Shown here: positions 33,401 through 44,225 of the stretch, piece after piece
How the letters are laid out: every line of letters begins with the position of its first letter
Numbering within the stretch: the first letter of the stretch is position 1
Assembly (NCBI RefSeq): GCF_027943255.1
Contig: NC_072895.1
Span: 46,846,001 to 46,910,000, forward strand
Length of the DNA: 64,000 nucleotides
Direction of reading: 5' to 3'
Source of the DNA: Anastrepha obliqua
Lineage: Eukaryota > Arthropoda > Insecta > Diptera > Tephritidae
The notes under the pieces: generated by a model
What the model was told of the DNA's origin: nothing
Database searches by the model: none
The model's input: only the letters and a program-made list of their open reading frames with translations
Translations under genes and position numbers: made by a program

Positions 33401-34116
33401 TTCTGCTCGTTTGGCGTGCCCCCATTAGCGCCAGATGATGCTCGTCCACCAAAGCCAGGTGCTGCACCACTAACACCAGCTGCTCCTCCAATAAAACTAG
33501 GTGCTCCACCACTAAAGCCAGGTACTCCAACGCTGACGCCAGGTGTTCCTCCACTGATGCCGCCTGCACCAACAAAACTGCCCTGCGGGGATGCACTCAT
33601 TGCCGCTGAATTGCCATTGCCATTGTTGTAGATTTGCAAGAATGCGAGATGAGACATATCGAACGGATTTAGTCCCCCGCTTCCAAACATCTCTGGACTC
33701 AATGAATGTTGACGCTGATGCCTGATACTAACCGTACCACTTGTGCCACTTGCACCACCTGAACCATTTGGCCCACCATTTGGACCACTTGCACTAGCCG
33801 GACTCACGCCCACCCTTCCCGTTGATCCGGCTGCTGCTGCATCGCCTGCACCAGTGTTAGCAGGATTGGCGCCAGCGCCCTCTTCTCCAGCTGCTGCAGC
33901 GCTATTCTGCTGCTCACTATTCGCCTGCAGAAAGTTGAAATACTCCATCATGCGTTGTTCAATTCCGTGCGCTACTATATTCTGTCCTATCTGTCCTATC
34001 AATCTCTGCTGTGCTACTGCTGCAGCAGCGGCCGCCGCTTGTGCTTGGTGATTGTTGCTGACTTGCGTATATAATTGTGGAATTCCTGCTGGCAATGACT
34101 GACGACTGGGTTGGGG
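33401..34116 (-). CDS. retn: retn, low-complexity coding exon
   Basis: 716-bp internal exon. The acceptor GTCGCTGTAG|CC is in phase 0 and the donor is AGAA|GTAAGT at 33401/33400. It begins PQPSRQSLPAGIPQLYTQVS and carries an Ala/Gln run (QAQAAAAAAAVAQQ). IVAHGIEQRMMEYFNFLQAN, Gly/Ala/Ser-rich linkers and HQRQHSLSPEMFGSGGLNPF follow. Last is a run of short degenerate repeats of the type GVSVGVPGFSGGAPSFIGGA, ending GGTPNEQK. No catalytic or DNA-binding motif lies here. Such linkers are typical of transcription factors, and the Gly/Pro repeat block may be lineage-specific. The frame is open throughout and the phase matches both neighbours. Confidence 0.88.
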
Positions 34117-34180
34117 CTACAGCGACATTTTAAAAATCATATTGTAATTCAATAATTTCGATTGCATTATTTTGCCTTAC

Positions 34181-34328
34181 CATTTGCAACTGACTGCGCA
34201 TTGCCTCATATTGGCCATAACCGGAGCGACGGCCCTCGCGACGATTGCCGTCAATAGCCGCCTGTAATTCAGCAAGTGTGCTAAGATTCTTCTTTTTGCA
34301 TTCGTATTTATAGAGATATTTCATATAC
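34181..34328 (-). CDS. retn: retn, exon encoding the end of the ARID domain
   Basis: 148-bp exon. The acceptor CTTCTCTTCCAG|GTAT has its first base completing Gln (CA|G) from exon 52653-52836. The donor is AAATG|GTAAGG at 34181/34180, phase 0, followed by a 64-bp intron. It encodes YMKYLYKYECKKKNLSTLAE and LQAAIDGNRREGRRSGYGQY. This is the extended C-terminal ARID segment plus the Arg-rich stretch found in ARID3/dead ringer and in no other ARID subfamily. Compared with the family motif as I remember it (YLYPYECEKKNLSTPAEL), three positions differ (Pro to Lys, Glu to Lys, Pro to Leu). Confidence 0.92.
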
Positions 34329-35200
34329 CTGGAAGAGAAGGCAGAGGTGGATTATTAATAAAGAGTAGTAAAATTAAATTAAATAGCAGAACAATCAAAA
34401 AATCTAATCCTCGATGTTTGGGTTAAAATTTTGTACAATTCTTAGGCAGAACCATAATTAGACACTTTTTAATGCATAAATCATCAACCTAGACCAAATA
34501 AATTTGTGCATGACTATAACTTGGTGGATCTCACTGGGGCCTTAAGTATTAATTTACAGAAATTAATAACGGGCGCGGAACCTGTGGAGCAGAATATTTC
34601 TGACAAAATACAAAAACAACAAAATGAGGAATTACACTTAACGCAGTATGTCCTTCCACTTCAATTGCTGATAGGGGAATTCGCGGGAACAACACACTGC
34701 GGTTCTTAAATAAACTACCGAGCCAAACGGCAACAAAGATGAGTATAATTAAATGTTCGAATTCATACCGTTAACATGTACATATGTATGTACGTAAATG
34801 TACAAAATAACTACCAACAAGTTTGAGGTCTAACTGCCTTGTTCTTACGCGTAGAGAATAAATGTCAGTACTGCATCACGGAGAATTTGCTATAACAAAC
34901 ATAGTGAATCGCATAAACCAAAAATACCAAACTGTACATTTCCTTCATTTATGTACAAGAAATTAGTTAACAGTTGCCATACGTAGATTTGTACAGCGCA
35001 AATAGAGGGTGGTCATGAATATTTACAAATTTGTAAGAAAATAATAACAAACGTCAAATAATCATTATAATAATTAATTTGGCAAATACCAAGAAACTCT
35101 GTTTTGGGAGGTGCTTGCTTGGGAAATTTTTCCTGTGATAAAATATGACAAGTTTTTTCTGACATCCTGATAGCGATCCCAAAAATGTTTTGGATTTTCC
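34329..35200 (-). other. start of the 18.3-kb retn intron region, unique part
   Basis: Non-coding by context: the intron spans 34329-52652. The 67-codon plus-strand frame at 34506-34709 has no recognised motif. No regulatory element can be named. Confidence 0.6.
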
Positions 35201-35212
35201 CCTTTTATTTAT

Positions 35213-35685
35213 TTCGTGCCACGCTCCCTTTTCCAACACCTACCACTTTTCACCATAAGACAGGTATTGACAATTTCTGTAACTGCATATAATTTCATTA
35301 ACTAAATTTCTGTACGACGTATTTCCCCCCCTCTGACTGACTTTTTTTTTAGTCTACTAAATGTCAACAATACAAAAAAAAATTTCAGCCGGTATTAAAT
35401 GAGTTGTTAAAATTTTTTTTCGACACGTTTCGCAGCATCCCACGCACGTACCCATCGCTACTGGACCAGCTGACGGTTGGTTTCATCATCCATTGGATGG
35501 CGTCTGCCTTCAGTATTAAAATCAGTCGGCATGAAATGATGAGGTCAAAATGACCCCTGGCTCCCGGACTAGAAATTTCAGATTATAGCGAGTGTCACGG
35601 CTCCTCTTCCAATACCAACCACTTTTCACCATAAGGCAATTTGGATAACTTTATCAAATTTTATTAACCTAATTTTTGGGGCATG
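35213..35685. repeat. pair of degenerate direct repeats, ~90 bp each
   Basis: About 35213-35308 and 35592-35682 share CTCC(T)CTTCCAA(C/T)ACC(T/A)ACCACTT, then CACTTTTCACCATAAG(A/G)C and ATTAAC(T/C)AAATTT. They lie in the same orientation about 380 bp apart. They could be ends of an unidentified element or an old local duplication. Confidence 0.5.
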
Positions 35686-35765
35686 GGTTGTTACGTGACT
35701 ACCATTCGGAAGACCTAGATTAGAATCTCCGTGAAACACTAAAATAAAGAAAATTGGCAAACTCC
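35681..35765 (+). mobile_element. SINE fragment (Pol III head)
   Basis: GCATGGGTTGTTACGTGACT at 35681, then ACCATTCGGA and a decayed B box (GATTAGAATCTCCGTGAAAC). It matches the first 80 bp of the 14160 SINE. The rest is missing or too diverged. Confidence 0.7.
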
Positions 35766-36971
35766 CGGGTGTGTTTCTATAGTGTCTCTTAAGTTACATT
35801 ATATATGCATGTAGTTCAATAGAAATTGGATAAAGGCTACTTCTTACAGTAAGAATTGTTATTTACCGAATTTTCAACCGCGGCCGATACTAGTAAATAA
35901 AAATAGCCAAATTTCCTCTCATTTATTATTAGTCATAGTCATTTTCCAAAACATTTGAATATCTATGTATGTATTTACCCAAGCTAACACATTAATTGAA
36001 AAAAAAAACGAATAAAAATATGATGGCCTGAAGCGCATCCATCCAGAAATGTCGTCATTATGACTGATGATTATCAACGATCGTTACGATGGATCTAAAT
36101 CAACAAAATATTTCAATTGTTGCACTTGACGACTTGGATGAAGGTAAAAAAAAAAATGAAATAAATGGAGAACAACAACGGGCTGGACGAGATGCGCAGA
36201 GGAAGAAATAGAAATAAGACAAACTCCGGTGGTGACATGACAAAATGCAAATGCAAAATCTCCAATGAGTAAACACAGACCGGCAGGTTAAGATACCGCC
36301 AGCGGACGGTGCCATGCAGTACACGAACGTGCAGGCGGCTGCAGAGAATGAAAGAAATGTTTATTAAATATTTAAATAATAGAGTACTAACGCGATTGAA
36401 CGAACGACAGCAACAACCAACAAAATGCGGATGATATGAAAAAGACAAAATGATCTTTAGCTGTCGATAGTGCATTTGTTGACGGTGGTTTGACTTCAAC
36501 GGGTCTAAATGATGCAGCCGCGTTTGAGTGGTAGAAGGAGGAGGGGATATGGAAATGTGCAGCCTTTGATTGTGTTAATTAAATTAAAAGAATGCTAATG
36601 GAAGGCAATACAAACACAACAAGCGAACGAAGATGAGACAATCAGCAATTGTTTGCATCGACGTGTTTGGTAAGGCACGACGGCAATGTTATGCGCTACA
36701 GCCCCGCCGACTATGTGAGCTACAGTATTGTAAATTGCAATATGCAAATGAAATGCAACACGCATGGGCAAGCGATGGTGCAAAAGCAGGTGTTTGCATG
36801 CAGGACAGTGGCGTAGAAATTTGAGGTGGGGGAAAAGGATATTATTGACATGTAAATACATGAAACTTCAAAGGAAAGTAGTCCAAGTAAAAAAGTAGAA
36901 GATGAGCCATCAGAATCCTTGTCGAAAACGTAGGCTGCTCTCAAGTGTGGTGGTATTTAGAGTAGCTCAGA
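35766..36971. other. retn intron, non-coding
   Basis: No gene recognised. The overlapping frames at 36100-36944 carry no known domain. GA-rich stretches lie at 36130-36260. Confidence 0.5.
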
Positions 36972-37150
36972 ACGAAATGTCCAGCATGTGACGGCGCATG
37001 GCATGAACCAACTCACCTCACACCCCTCCACCTTTTGTGCCCGACCTGTTGAAACAGCACGCTTTCTGGGTCTACCATTAGATGAAGACCACAGTTGACT
37101 ACAACGCACAGACAGGGTTTAGTAAGCTGCTACCACAATAACTCCAGCAT
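36972..37150 (+). mobile_element. LINE 3' end (Jockey-like)
   Basis: Decayed C-terminal Cys/His tail. TGTCCAGCATGTGA near 36978 encodes CPAC-like residues, followed by CACACCCCTCC and CTTTCTGGGTCTACCATTAG (a FLGLPLD-like end). It matches the same region of the copies at 47690-48770, 53905-54170 and 57070-57270. Confidence 0.65.
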
Positions 37151-37992
37151 CGGTCGCTTTGATACAATATTGATGGAAGCATAAGCAATATTTTCGCGTT
37201 AAGGGGTCAATCAAAACTTTCTATGCTCATTTAAAATCGATTTATTCCAAAGGATTTACTCCAGTTTAATTTATTTATAGGCTTACTTTCTTACAGAAAC
37301 AAACTCCTAAGCAATGACACAGCGAAATAAGTTTACATTTTTTTTCTAACACATGAAATGTGCTCGATACTATAACCCTATGAAAGTGAATATATGTTTC
37401 TAGTTTTCCACCATCACTTACATACATATGTAAGTATTTTTGTTTTCAAGGACCACAAAGTTTTAGTTAATACCCAGGATTAAAAAAAAATCTATAAAAT
37501 TATATGACATAGGTGAAATCAAAAAACAAAAAAATAAAAAATTGTGATATCACAAAAAAAAAAAACTCAGCGCAGCACCCACCCAACCAATGTTACTTTA
37601 TTGCCGTCTGAACGATGACTGATTGGAAAGCCTAAGAAACATGTGAAATGAGCGGGTAGAATCTCAGGTTTGTATGCAAATTCTTGAAAAACCTTCATAA
37701 AATATCACTTTAAAAGGTTTGTGCTAGAGCAGAGGTCGGCAAAATTGACTTTGCGAGAGTGTTGGTGTGCACAGAGTAATCGAACTGCACAGTAGTGAAA
37801 ACAGTAAACCACCAAATGTACCAACAATAAGAAATAATACTTTTGCACTCCACTATGATATATTATATTTACGCCTAAAATTATATATTAGTTTATATAT
37901 TTTTTATGTGCGAAAAATAAAAAACATCGATTGTTTAACAGAAAAAAATAAAGAATTTAGCAATTTCATAGCATTTAGATTGCACTTAATTC
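37151..37992. other. retn intron, non-coding
   Basis: AT-rich with A-runs. No gene recognised. Confidence 0.5.
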
Positions 37993-38438
37993 TAAGGGTT
38001 TTCCAAAAACAGGTGTTATTGGTGAATGGATTGCGCTATGGAGAGATGATTAACGATTTTTTTTTTGGTCAGAATTGGATGGTATTGATCTGGACAACGT
38101 TTATTTTCAACAAGACGGCGAGACGTGCCACTCAAGCAACGAAACCATTGATCTTTTATGGGAAAAGTTTCCGGACCGTGTTATCTCTCGAAGAGGTGAT
38201 CACAATTGGCCACCGAGATCCTGTGATTTAACACCTTGTGACTTTTTTCTTTGGAAAATTTCATGAAAAGGATATTGTGCTGTAAGCGTGGCCGTGGTGG
38301 CCATTTGCCTGATGTTATTTTCCACTATTAACGGCATACCTTCCTCTTAATAATGAAATAAAAAAACGATCATTTATATTAAAAAATAGCATTTTTCTTT
38401 GAATATCAAAATAACACATCTGTTTGGAAAACCCTATA
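37993..38438 (+). mobile_element. rosa-type (DD41D) element, internally deleted
   Basis: The ends TAAGGGTTTTCCAAAAACAG at 37993 and, inverted, TATAGGGTTTTCCAAACAGA ending at about 38438 form terminal repeats. Directly inside the left end the transposase resumes mid-gene: VNGLRYGEMINDFFF, then after a frameshift DGIDLDNVYFQQDGETCHSS. SRRGDHNWPPRSCDLTPCDF follows, then FLWKIS and a stop. The second and third catalytic aspartates are separated by 41 residues (QQD ... TPCD), the rosa signature. The N-terminal half, with the first Asp, is gone. The last about 60 codons are open. Confidence 0.85.
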
Positions 38439-39040
38439 GTTTACTTTAAAAGAAATTAAATTGACGACAAAGAAACCATGCCCTTCAAAACAAAGTTTAT
38501 TCAATGTTAATATTTATACTTTTGGGGCAGTTTCTGGTTAGAAGTATATTTTTTGTCTTGTATTAAATATATTTCTTGCTTGGAATTTTAAATAAGGAAT
38601 AATTTGTTCGAAAAAGTATGTGGGAGAAAAAAATTATAATATCTTAAAAGAAAATTCTTTGAGTTGGATTTTTTCTGAATTTGCTTTGTGCCTTCAAAAC
38701 GGTCCTCAAAATTAGAGAAAAGAGTTTCCAAGAGAGAAAGAAGAGTTAAAAAAAAATTATATATCTCCCCGCAAAGATTTTAATAGCATAAGAATAAATG
38801 AGTTGGGTGTACTGCTTGCACGAGTAAGCTTTGCCGACCTCTGTGCTAGAGCCATTGTACAAAAATGCAGGTAAAAACACCTCTCTTCTTCTTCCTATTT
38901 TTTGACAGGCACTCTTGGTGTGAGTTTGACAGACAGTCAAGTGTGTGATGGGATGAGTGCTTAGTCTTTTTGCTTAAGTGTATTTACGAGGTTGCTATGC
39001 CAAATTAAGATTTCTATGGCAAAATTAAAAATAATAAAGG
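38439..39040. other. retn intron, non-coding
   Basis: AT-rich, no gene recognised. Confidence 0.5.
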
Positions 39041-39346
39041 GTTTTTCAATTGGCGCGGGTCGATTTTGGCGCCCTGTGGCAGCTATTTTGTTTTGGTGAC
39101 ATCTGTCAAATCTTTTGTTTATTATTCAGTTGTTTATGCCAAATCATCTTGGCAAGCTACACGATTGAACTGCACGTTCAAATGATAAAACTTTATTATC
39201 AAAATGAGTGTTCATTAACGCAAACGTTGCGCGCATTGCGCCCATTTTTCGGTAGACGTGGTTCCAGCGGGACGGCGCTACGTGCCACACAGCAAACGCC
39301 ATTTTATTCTATTTCAACATCTACCCGCCCTTATTGAAAAACCCTT
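39041..39346 (+). mobile_element. rosa-derived MITE
   Basis: The ends are AAGGGTTTTTCAATTGG at 39041 and, inverted, AAGGGTTTTTCAATAAGG ending at 39346, both next to TA. Inside, the transposase N-terminus (MIKLYYQNECSLTQTLRALR, PFFGRRG) is joined directly to a block read as RDGATCHTAN-like near 39265, the region of the second catalytic Asp. It is thus an internal-deletion derivative of about 306 bp that keeps both ends, the classic origin of a MITE. Confidence 0.85.
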
Positions 39347-40249
39347 TAGAATATGGACAACAAAAAATATAAAATAATATCTTTGGCTTGGAAAATGTAC
39401 AATAACAAATATTTTTTAATTGCAATAGTGCTTTTTATTGAGAAATTTTTCGAAATTTTTACGCCATTTTTTAGACTTTTTGATACGATTTTCTGTAATT
39501 TAATCAGTTTTTATGCAACCACTTTAGTAAAAGAGCGTTTGGGAATCAGGTGATCTTAGCTGTGGCATTTTTTTATAACCAGCTGAGAGTGTTTTTACTT
39601 ATGGATCTGTACCATGACTTTATAGTTTGAGCAATGTTCGGAAATGGCTATTGAAAAGGGGCTTAAGAAACTCATTCTTAGAAAACAACATTTGAAACAA
39701 GGTTCACCTTAGTTAAAATTTCAAGTCATTGTGAAAAATGTTACTCATTATAGGAAAACTACCGCTTCTTGCACAAACATTTGACGGGGCTAGCGGCTCG
39801 TTGAATCTCGTACAAATAGCAATTAGCCCTTCGTTGAACACCTTTTACAAAACCTTTGGTTGAGCCTCGGGGTCTGTCCTTTTTCGTCCTGTTCGATGCT
39901 CCTTTTTAAAAGGTTATATCCATAAAGCGATAGAAAAATAAATTTTAGGCAAGTACCTGGAAGCTTAAGTCGTTAGCTATAATAGAAATATGTAAAATTC
40001 GCGTCCAACATCGAAAAAGTCTGTCCGGGTACACGACGGAGGGTCAGTCTAGTTAGGATAGTCCTTGAACTTCATCACTTCACTGGTATGATTCACAGAT
40101 ATTGGACTGCTTCCATGCCATAAAATAGCTGACAGTATAAGTAAGTAGACTAAACAACCAACTTTATTTGAACACCCCCAAGGTAAGCTTGGTTGGCAAT
40201 AAGCCACGCATAGACCTTTTGGTACCTAGCGATAACTCCCAAGGAAGGA
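39347..40249. other. retn intron, non-coding
   Basis: No gene recognised. Confidence 0.5.
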
Positions 40250-40680
40250 ATGTAAAATATTGATTGGATTACAGACGGGACATTTTCTTACTCCATATCA
40301 CGCAGCTAAAGTGGGATTGGTCCAGAACGACGCGCGTAACCTATGCGAAGAAGAAAAAGAGGTGCGTTAGAAAACTTCCTTTACCCACTGTTCTGCTCTA
40401 AGCAGAACTCGTTGCAACTGCCTGGGATCGGTACACACTTTATCTCTGAAGTATATTGCTGATAAAAGTTTAAACTGTTTATTGAAACTCGCCAAAACGT
40501 GTATACGCACTATGTTTAACCCGACTCCAACAACACTGCTAACACTACGGACCCTTGTGGTCTATGTGAGATCTACTCAGATCAGCCAGATATACCTAAC
40601 CTAGCCTACGGTAGACTAGCAGCTGAACTGGCCTTCGTTCATGAGATAGCGGCGGGTTCCATCCTAAGTGCTTCCAGGGA
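40250..40680 (+). mobile_element. LINE remnant, C-terminal tail
   Basis: Plus strand: CKILIGLQTGHFLTPYHAAK, then VGLVQNDARNLCEEEKEVR and a degraded HCSALSRTRCNCLG. This is the hydrophobic GLLTGH helix followed by the Cys/His tail of I/Jockey-group ORF2. It is broken by a stop after EKEVR. Confidence 0.7.
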
Positions 40681-42120
40681 AGGTTTGACGATTTGGGACT
40701 ATAGTCTCCTACTTATATTTGTTCATATGTAAAGCCCATCGAAGATATAGAAATAAGTCAATTAAGTGTTCAGCTATATTTGTATAGGTATCCGAAAACA
40801 AAGCACGCCCATGCCAACCAAGGCTTTTGTCTCCAGTTTGTCGGCATCTAAAGCGGCTTGAATGCGATGAAGATGCTCGCACATACATATGTACATACAT
40901 ATATACTGTAATACTGTATACATATAGATGTTTCTTTTTGCCGACTTCGGCTGGTGGTAATTGCACCATTACCGATTCAGGTGTTTACCCACATCAAATG
41001 TGTGCCCATCCACCACACGGTCATAGTCACACAGAGGCGCACATTCATACATACGTTCATACCTATACATACATATGTACATATGTGGACACACGTCAAC
41101 ATGCATAATGGCAATGCAGCTATGCAGGCTGGTTATTGATGCTATTATTGTTGTTGTTATTTTAAGCAGGTATCTTCAAATTAACATTTCCAGCAGACAT
41201 GATCAACAGTGCGGCAAAAAGCAACAACAAAAACAATAACATTATTAGCGTTAAAAGCAATAATTATTACCACTATCATTCCGCAGAACTTAGCTTGGCC
41301 GAGCAGCTGAAGAAATCGAATAGGCAACAAAAAGCAATACTTATGATTAACAGGCGCACAGATGTACATACATATATATGTATTTGCCTCGTGCACTATG
41401 CACTCTTGTCCTCCAGCCACCAGTGTTGATATAAAAAATCTTCCTGTCGACTCTATACCGTCGCAGCTGAGTACATAGCAGCCACTCGAACGAACCCTTT
41501 ATGCACTCGCAATCACACGGATGTACACATATGTATGTATGTATATGTATGTGCATGCATATTCATTTCTACTTGCTTGCTGTAGGCAATCGCATACGTG
41601 GCCTATTGCCTCCTTTACATTTTTATTTAATATTTACACGGTAATTCATGTGAAGCATCCATTTGAGCAAAAACAACATAACTACAAGCAATGGGCAACA
41701 GCTAGTGCAAGGATGGTGCATGCAACATGCATACAAGTTAAGCAACGCGATCAACCACCAAGTTGATCAACATTCAACCAACCAACCAACCAATCCTTCA
41801 CTCGCTGAGAGGGATCTACTTACTGGTCGTGAGACATTCATGGCTAATTGTTAGCTTATCCGCGCCCAATGTCCATTTTCCGATACTGCACTCTTTTCTT
41901 TGTTACTTTTGGCTCTTTACTCTAATTGCACGTTTGTTTTAGTTTCCCAAGATCGTTGTTGTTGCTCATTGTCATATGCAGTTTTACGCTTCTTTTCGCG
42001 CTTTTTTGTAACATCACGCCACGTCAGATGTGGACGTTGGCAAATAGGCAAATAGGTATATAAGTATGTATGCATGTATGTATGTATAGCATATACATAT
42101 ATATGTGTGTGTATGTACGT
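40681..42120. other. retn intron with TATG/CATA microsatellites
   Basis: Imperfect CATA/TATG tracts at about 40885-40930, 41045-41090, 41360-41380, 41522-41560 and 42058-42118. The long frames here on both strands encode only His/Thr/Tyr-rich peptides from these tracts and are not genes. Confidence 0.65.
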
Positions 42121-42566
42121 GGTACCATCTTTATTGTTTACTGTTGACTGATTTTTGTAGTGTTTATTAATTAAATGCAAAATATGGAATTCACTCGGCG
42201 GAACTCTCGAGCTCGCGAAGTATATGCGACACGGCTGCTGAGCAGTGCTTATTGGTGGAGAGAAACGGTATGTGAAGCGGAAGGTATGCACAAATCAAAG
42301 GAAAGCATGAAGACTAATGATGTAATGATGGCTAAATGGAGATTACGGGCACTGTTTTATGAAAAATATCTCATTTTTTCATAAATTTGTAGGACCGTCG
42401 GGTCTGTACATTGAAATTATTAGTTGTGTCTGCGCCTATGAAATAGTTGGACACAAAAATAGCACATTTTGACTTGTGCAGCGGAGAGTAGAACTTTAAT
42501 ATTGTTTCAGCGATTTTTAGTATAATTTTTTGTTTCTTAAACACAATTTTAAAGTAATTACTAAAA
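42121..42566. other. retn intron, probable Tc1 5' flank
   Basis: No gene. The sequence before 42567 is probably the untranslated leader of the Tc1 element below, but I could not define its terminal repeat. Confidence 0.4.
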
Positions 42567-43490
42567 ATGGGACGTGAAAAACATTGCACGCCGGAGAAAT
42601 GAGCTCTTATATACCGCATGAGTCAAAACGGAAAAAGCTGTGCAGAAATAGCTGAAAACATGATGTGCTCTCGGAAAATGGTTCTTAATTTAAGTAAAAA
42701 AGATTCATCCTACTTCACCAAAAAAAAAAAAACGGAAAGAAAACCAAAGCCGCGAAAATCTGATGTTAATGTGGATAGAGCCATAATACGCAAGAGCAAA
42801 GTAGGTCCTTTTAAGACGGCACGGCAAATAATGCTTGAAATAAACCAAGAATATGGTCTACAGGTGTCCAGAAAGCCCAGCTGTGTGGCCTAATAAGCAG
42901 AAAAAAACCACTCCTCTCAAAAAGACATATCACACTCAGACTTGCCTTTGCAAAAGCCCACAAAGACAAATCTATTCAGTTTTGGAAAAACGTACTTTGG
43001 ACCGACGAAACCAAAATAAATAGGATGGAACCAGATGGGAAAACTATTAAACGTCGTCCAAAAAATCAAACAGGTTCACAAAAAAGTCGATTAAATACGG
43101 CGGCGGAAGCATCATGGTTTAGGGAGCTTTTCCCTGGCATGGTGTTGTGCCGATTGTTCGCTTGGTTGGTAAAATGGATAGATTTCAGTATCTGGATATA
43201 GTCCAGAATAAAATGGAGCCATTTGTGTTTAAGTTTATGCCATTAACATAGAAATTTATGCAGGACAATGATCCAAAGCATACTGCAAAGACAGTGGCTC
43301 AGAAGAGAAACAATTGATGTACTGGATTGGCCGGCGCAGAGCCCTGATCTCAATCCAATAGAAAATTTGTGGAGGTTTCACCAGTGCCTTTTCTATCAGA
43401 AAAATTGGAACGACCCCAGGCGAACAAATCAATGCTCTCCATGATGGCCACTGGGCGCGGGCCTATTTGTTGCATTTGATAGCATAAGCA
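42567..43490 (+). pseudogene. Tc1-family transposase pseudogene
   Basis: It starts MGREKHCTPEK, a stop (TGA, 42600) at codon 12, then LIYRMSQNGKSCAEIAENMM, the paired-type N-terminal helix-turn-helix. After a Lys-rich linker come VGPFKTARQIMLEINQEYGL, then in another frame KRHITLRLAFAKAHKDK and FWKNVLWTDETKIN with the first catalytic Asp near 43000. RMEPDGKTIKRRP follows. [16 protein letters not shown] near 43258 has the second Asp, and [19 protein letters not shown] sequence near 43330 has the third acidic residue. At least three frame breaks and the early stop disable it. It ends about where LINE sequence begins. Confidence 0.88.
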
Positions 43491-43494
43491 GAAG

Positions 43495-43990
43495 CTGTCT
43501 ATACACACGACGTCTTCGCTAAATTTGGTATTACTACCATCAGCTCCGTTTGAACCAAATGAAGTTTTAGATAAGGTGATCCTTTCGTGCGACTAGCGTA
43601 CGAAGACGAGGGACTTCTTGCTGGGCTTTTCACCAGAGTTGTTAGAACGGCTTTCTGGGGCTTAGCAAAGCAGGCAAAAGAGGCTGCTCGAGCAATAAAA
43701 GAGAATAGAACAAAATGTACCTGAAAACACAAAAAACCCCCGTTCAATGGCGGTTATCACACTTGCCAAATTGCCTGCTTAGGAATCGGCATAAAAGCTG
43801 CCAAGAATTCAAGTTTTGAGATCAAGCGATGAATAATTCTGCAATAATGAGAATGTGCAATTTTGAGCTATATAGAACTATAATGTTTGGTTTTCTCTTG
43901 GTGAACATAGACTACGTCTTACATGTCTTTCATTATACCTGCCCTATTATATGATGCAGAAACATGAGTGATTAAAAAAAAGATGGGCAG
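43495..43990 (+). mobile_element. LINE reverse-transcriptase fragment
   Basis: Plus strand: a GDPFVRLA-like block near 43578 follows a decayed FFTT..LRQGDPL region. LAYEDEGLLAGLFTRVVRTA then occupies the YADD position, which reads YEDE. KQAKEAARAIKENRTKC comes next. Further on are FEIKR and PALLYDAET (equivalent to PVLLYGSETW). Stops are present throughout. Confidence 0.7.
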
Positions 43991-44139
43991 ACATTAAGAG
44001 GAGCATTCGAGAGCTCTTTTCTACCTTTACCGAAAAAATGAAAGACGGAGCGTACTTCAAAATTACCGACATTGTAAAATATGATTGCCTTAGCTTCGTA
44101 AAGTCAGTCGTATAGACATTGATGTGCTGGTGTAAGAAG

Positions 44140-44225
44140 TGTTTCATTCAGCACCATGGACGGAAGCAAGTGCAGCGATTCGCAGTGGACGAAGCTTCAG
44201 ACTTGTCAAAACACTTAAACTAGAA
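44140..44225 (+). mobile_element. LINE fragment sharing sequence with 48086
   Basis: CAGTGGACGAAGCTTCAGAC at 44183 repeats CAGTGGACGAAGCTTCAGGC at 48098 with matching flanks (TTGTCAAAACACT / TTGCCAAAACACT). It is thus a short piece of the same Jockey-like ORF2 (SQWTKLQ.CQNT). Confidence 0.65.

Noticed and set aside
31491..34051. Plus-strand frames opposite the retn exons (31491-31775, 32917-33164, 33743-34051)
   Set aside because: Shadow frames of GC-rich low-complexity exons. The minus strand has splice sites, phase agreement and family motifs.
35213..35685. Direct repeats as LTRs of a retrovirus-like element
   Set aside because: No TG...CA ends, primer-binding site or gag/pol sequence between them, and only ~280 bp apart.
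40827..42291. Several long frames on both strands rich in His, Thr and Tyr
   Set aside because: They follow CATA/TATG microsatellites and have no domain. They lie in a retn intron.
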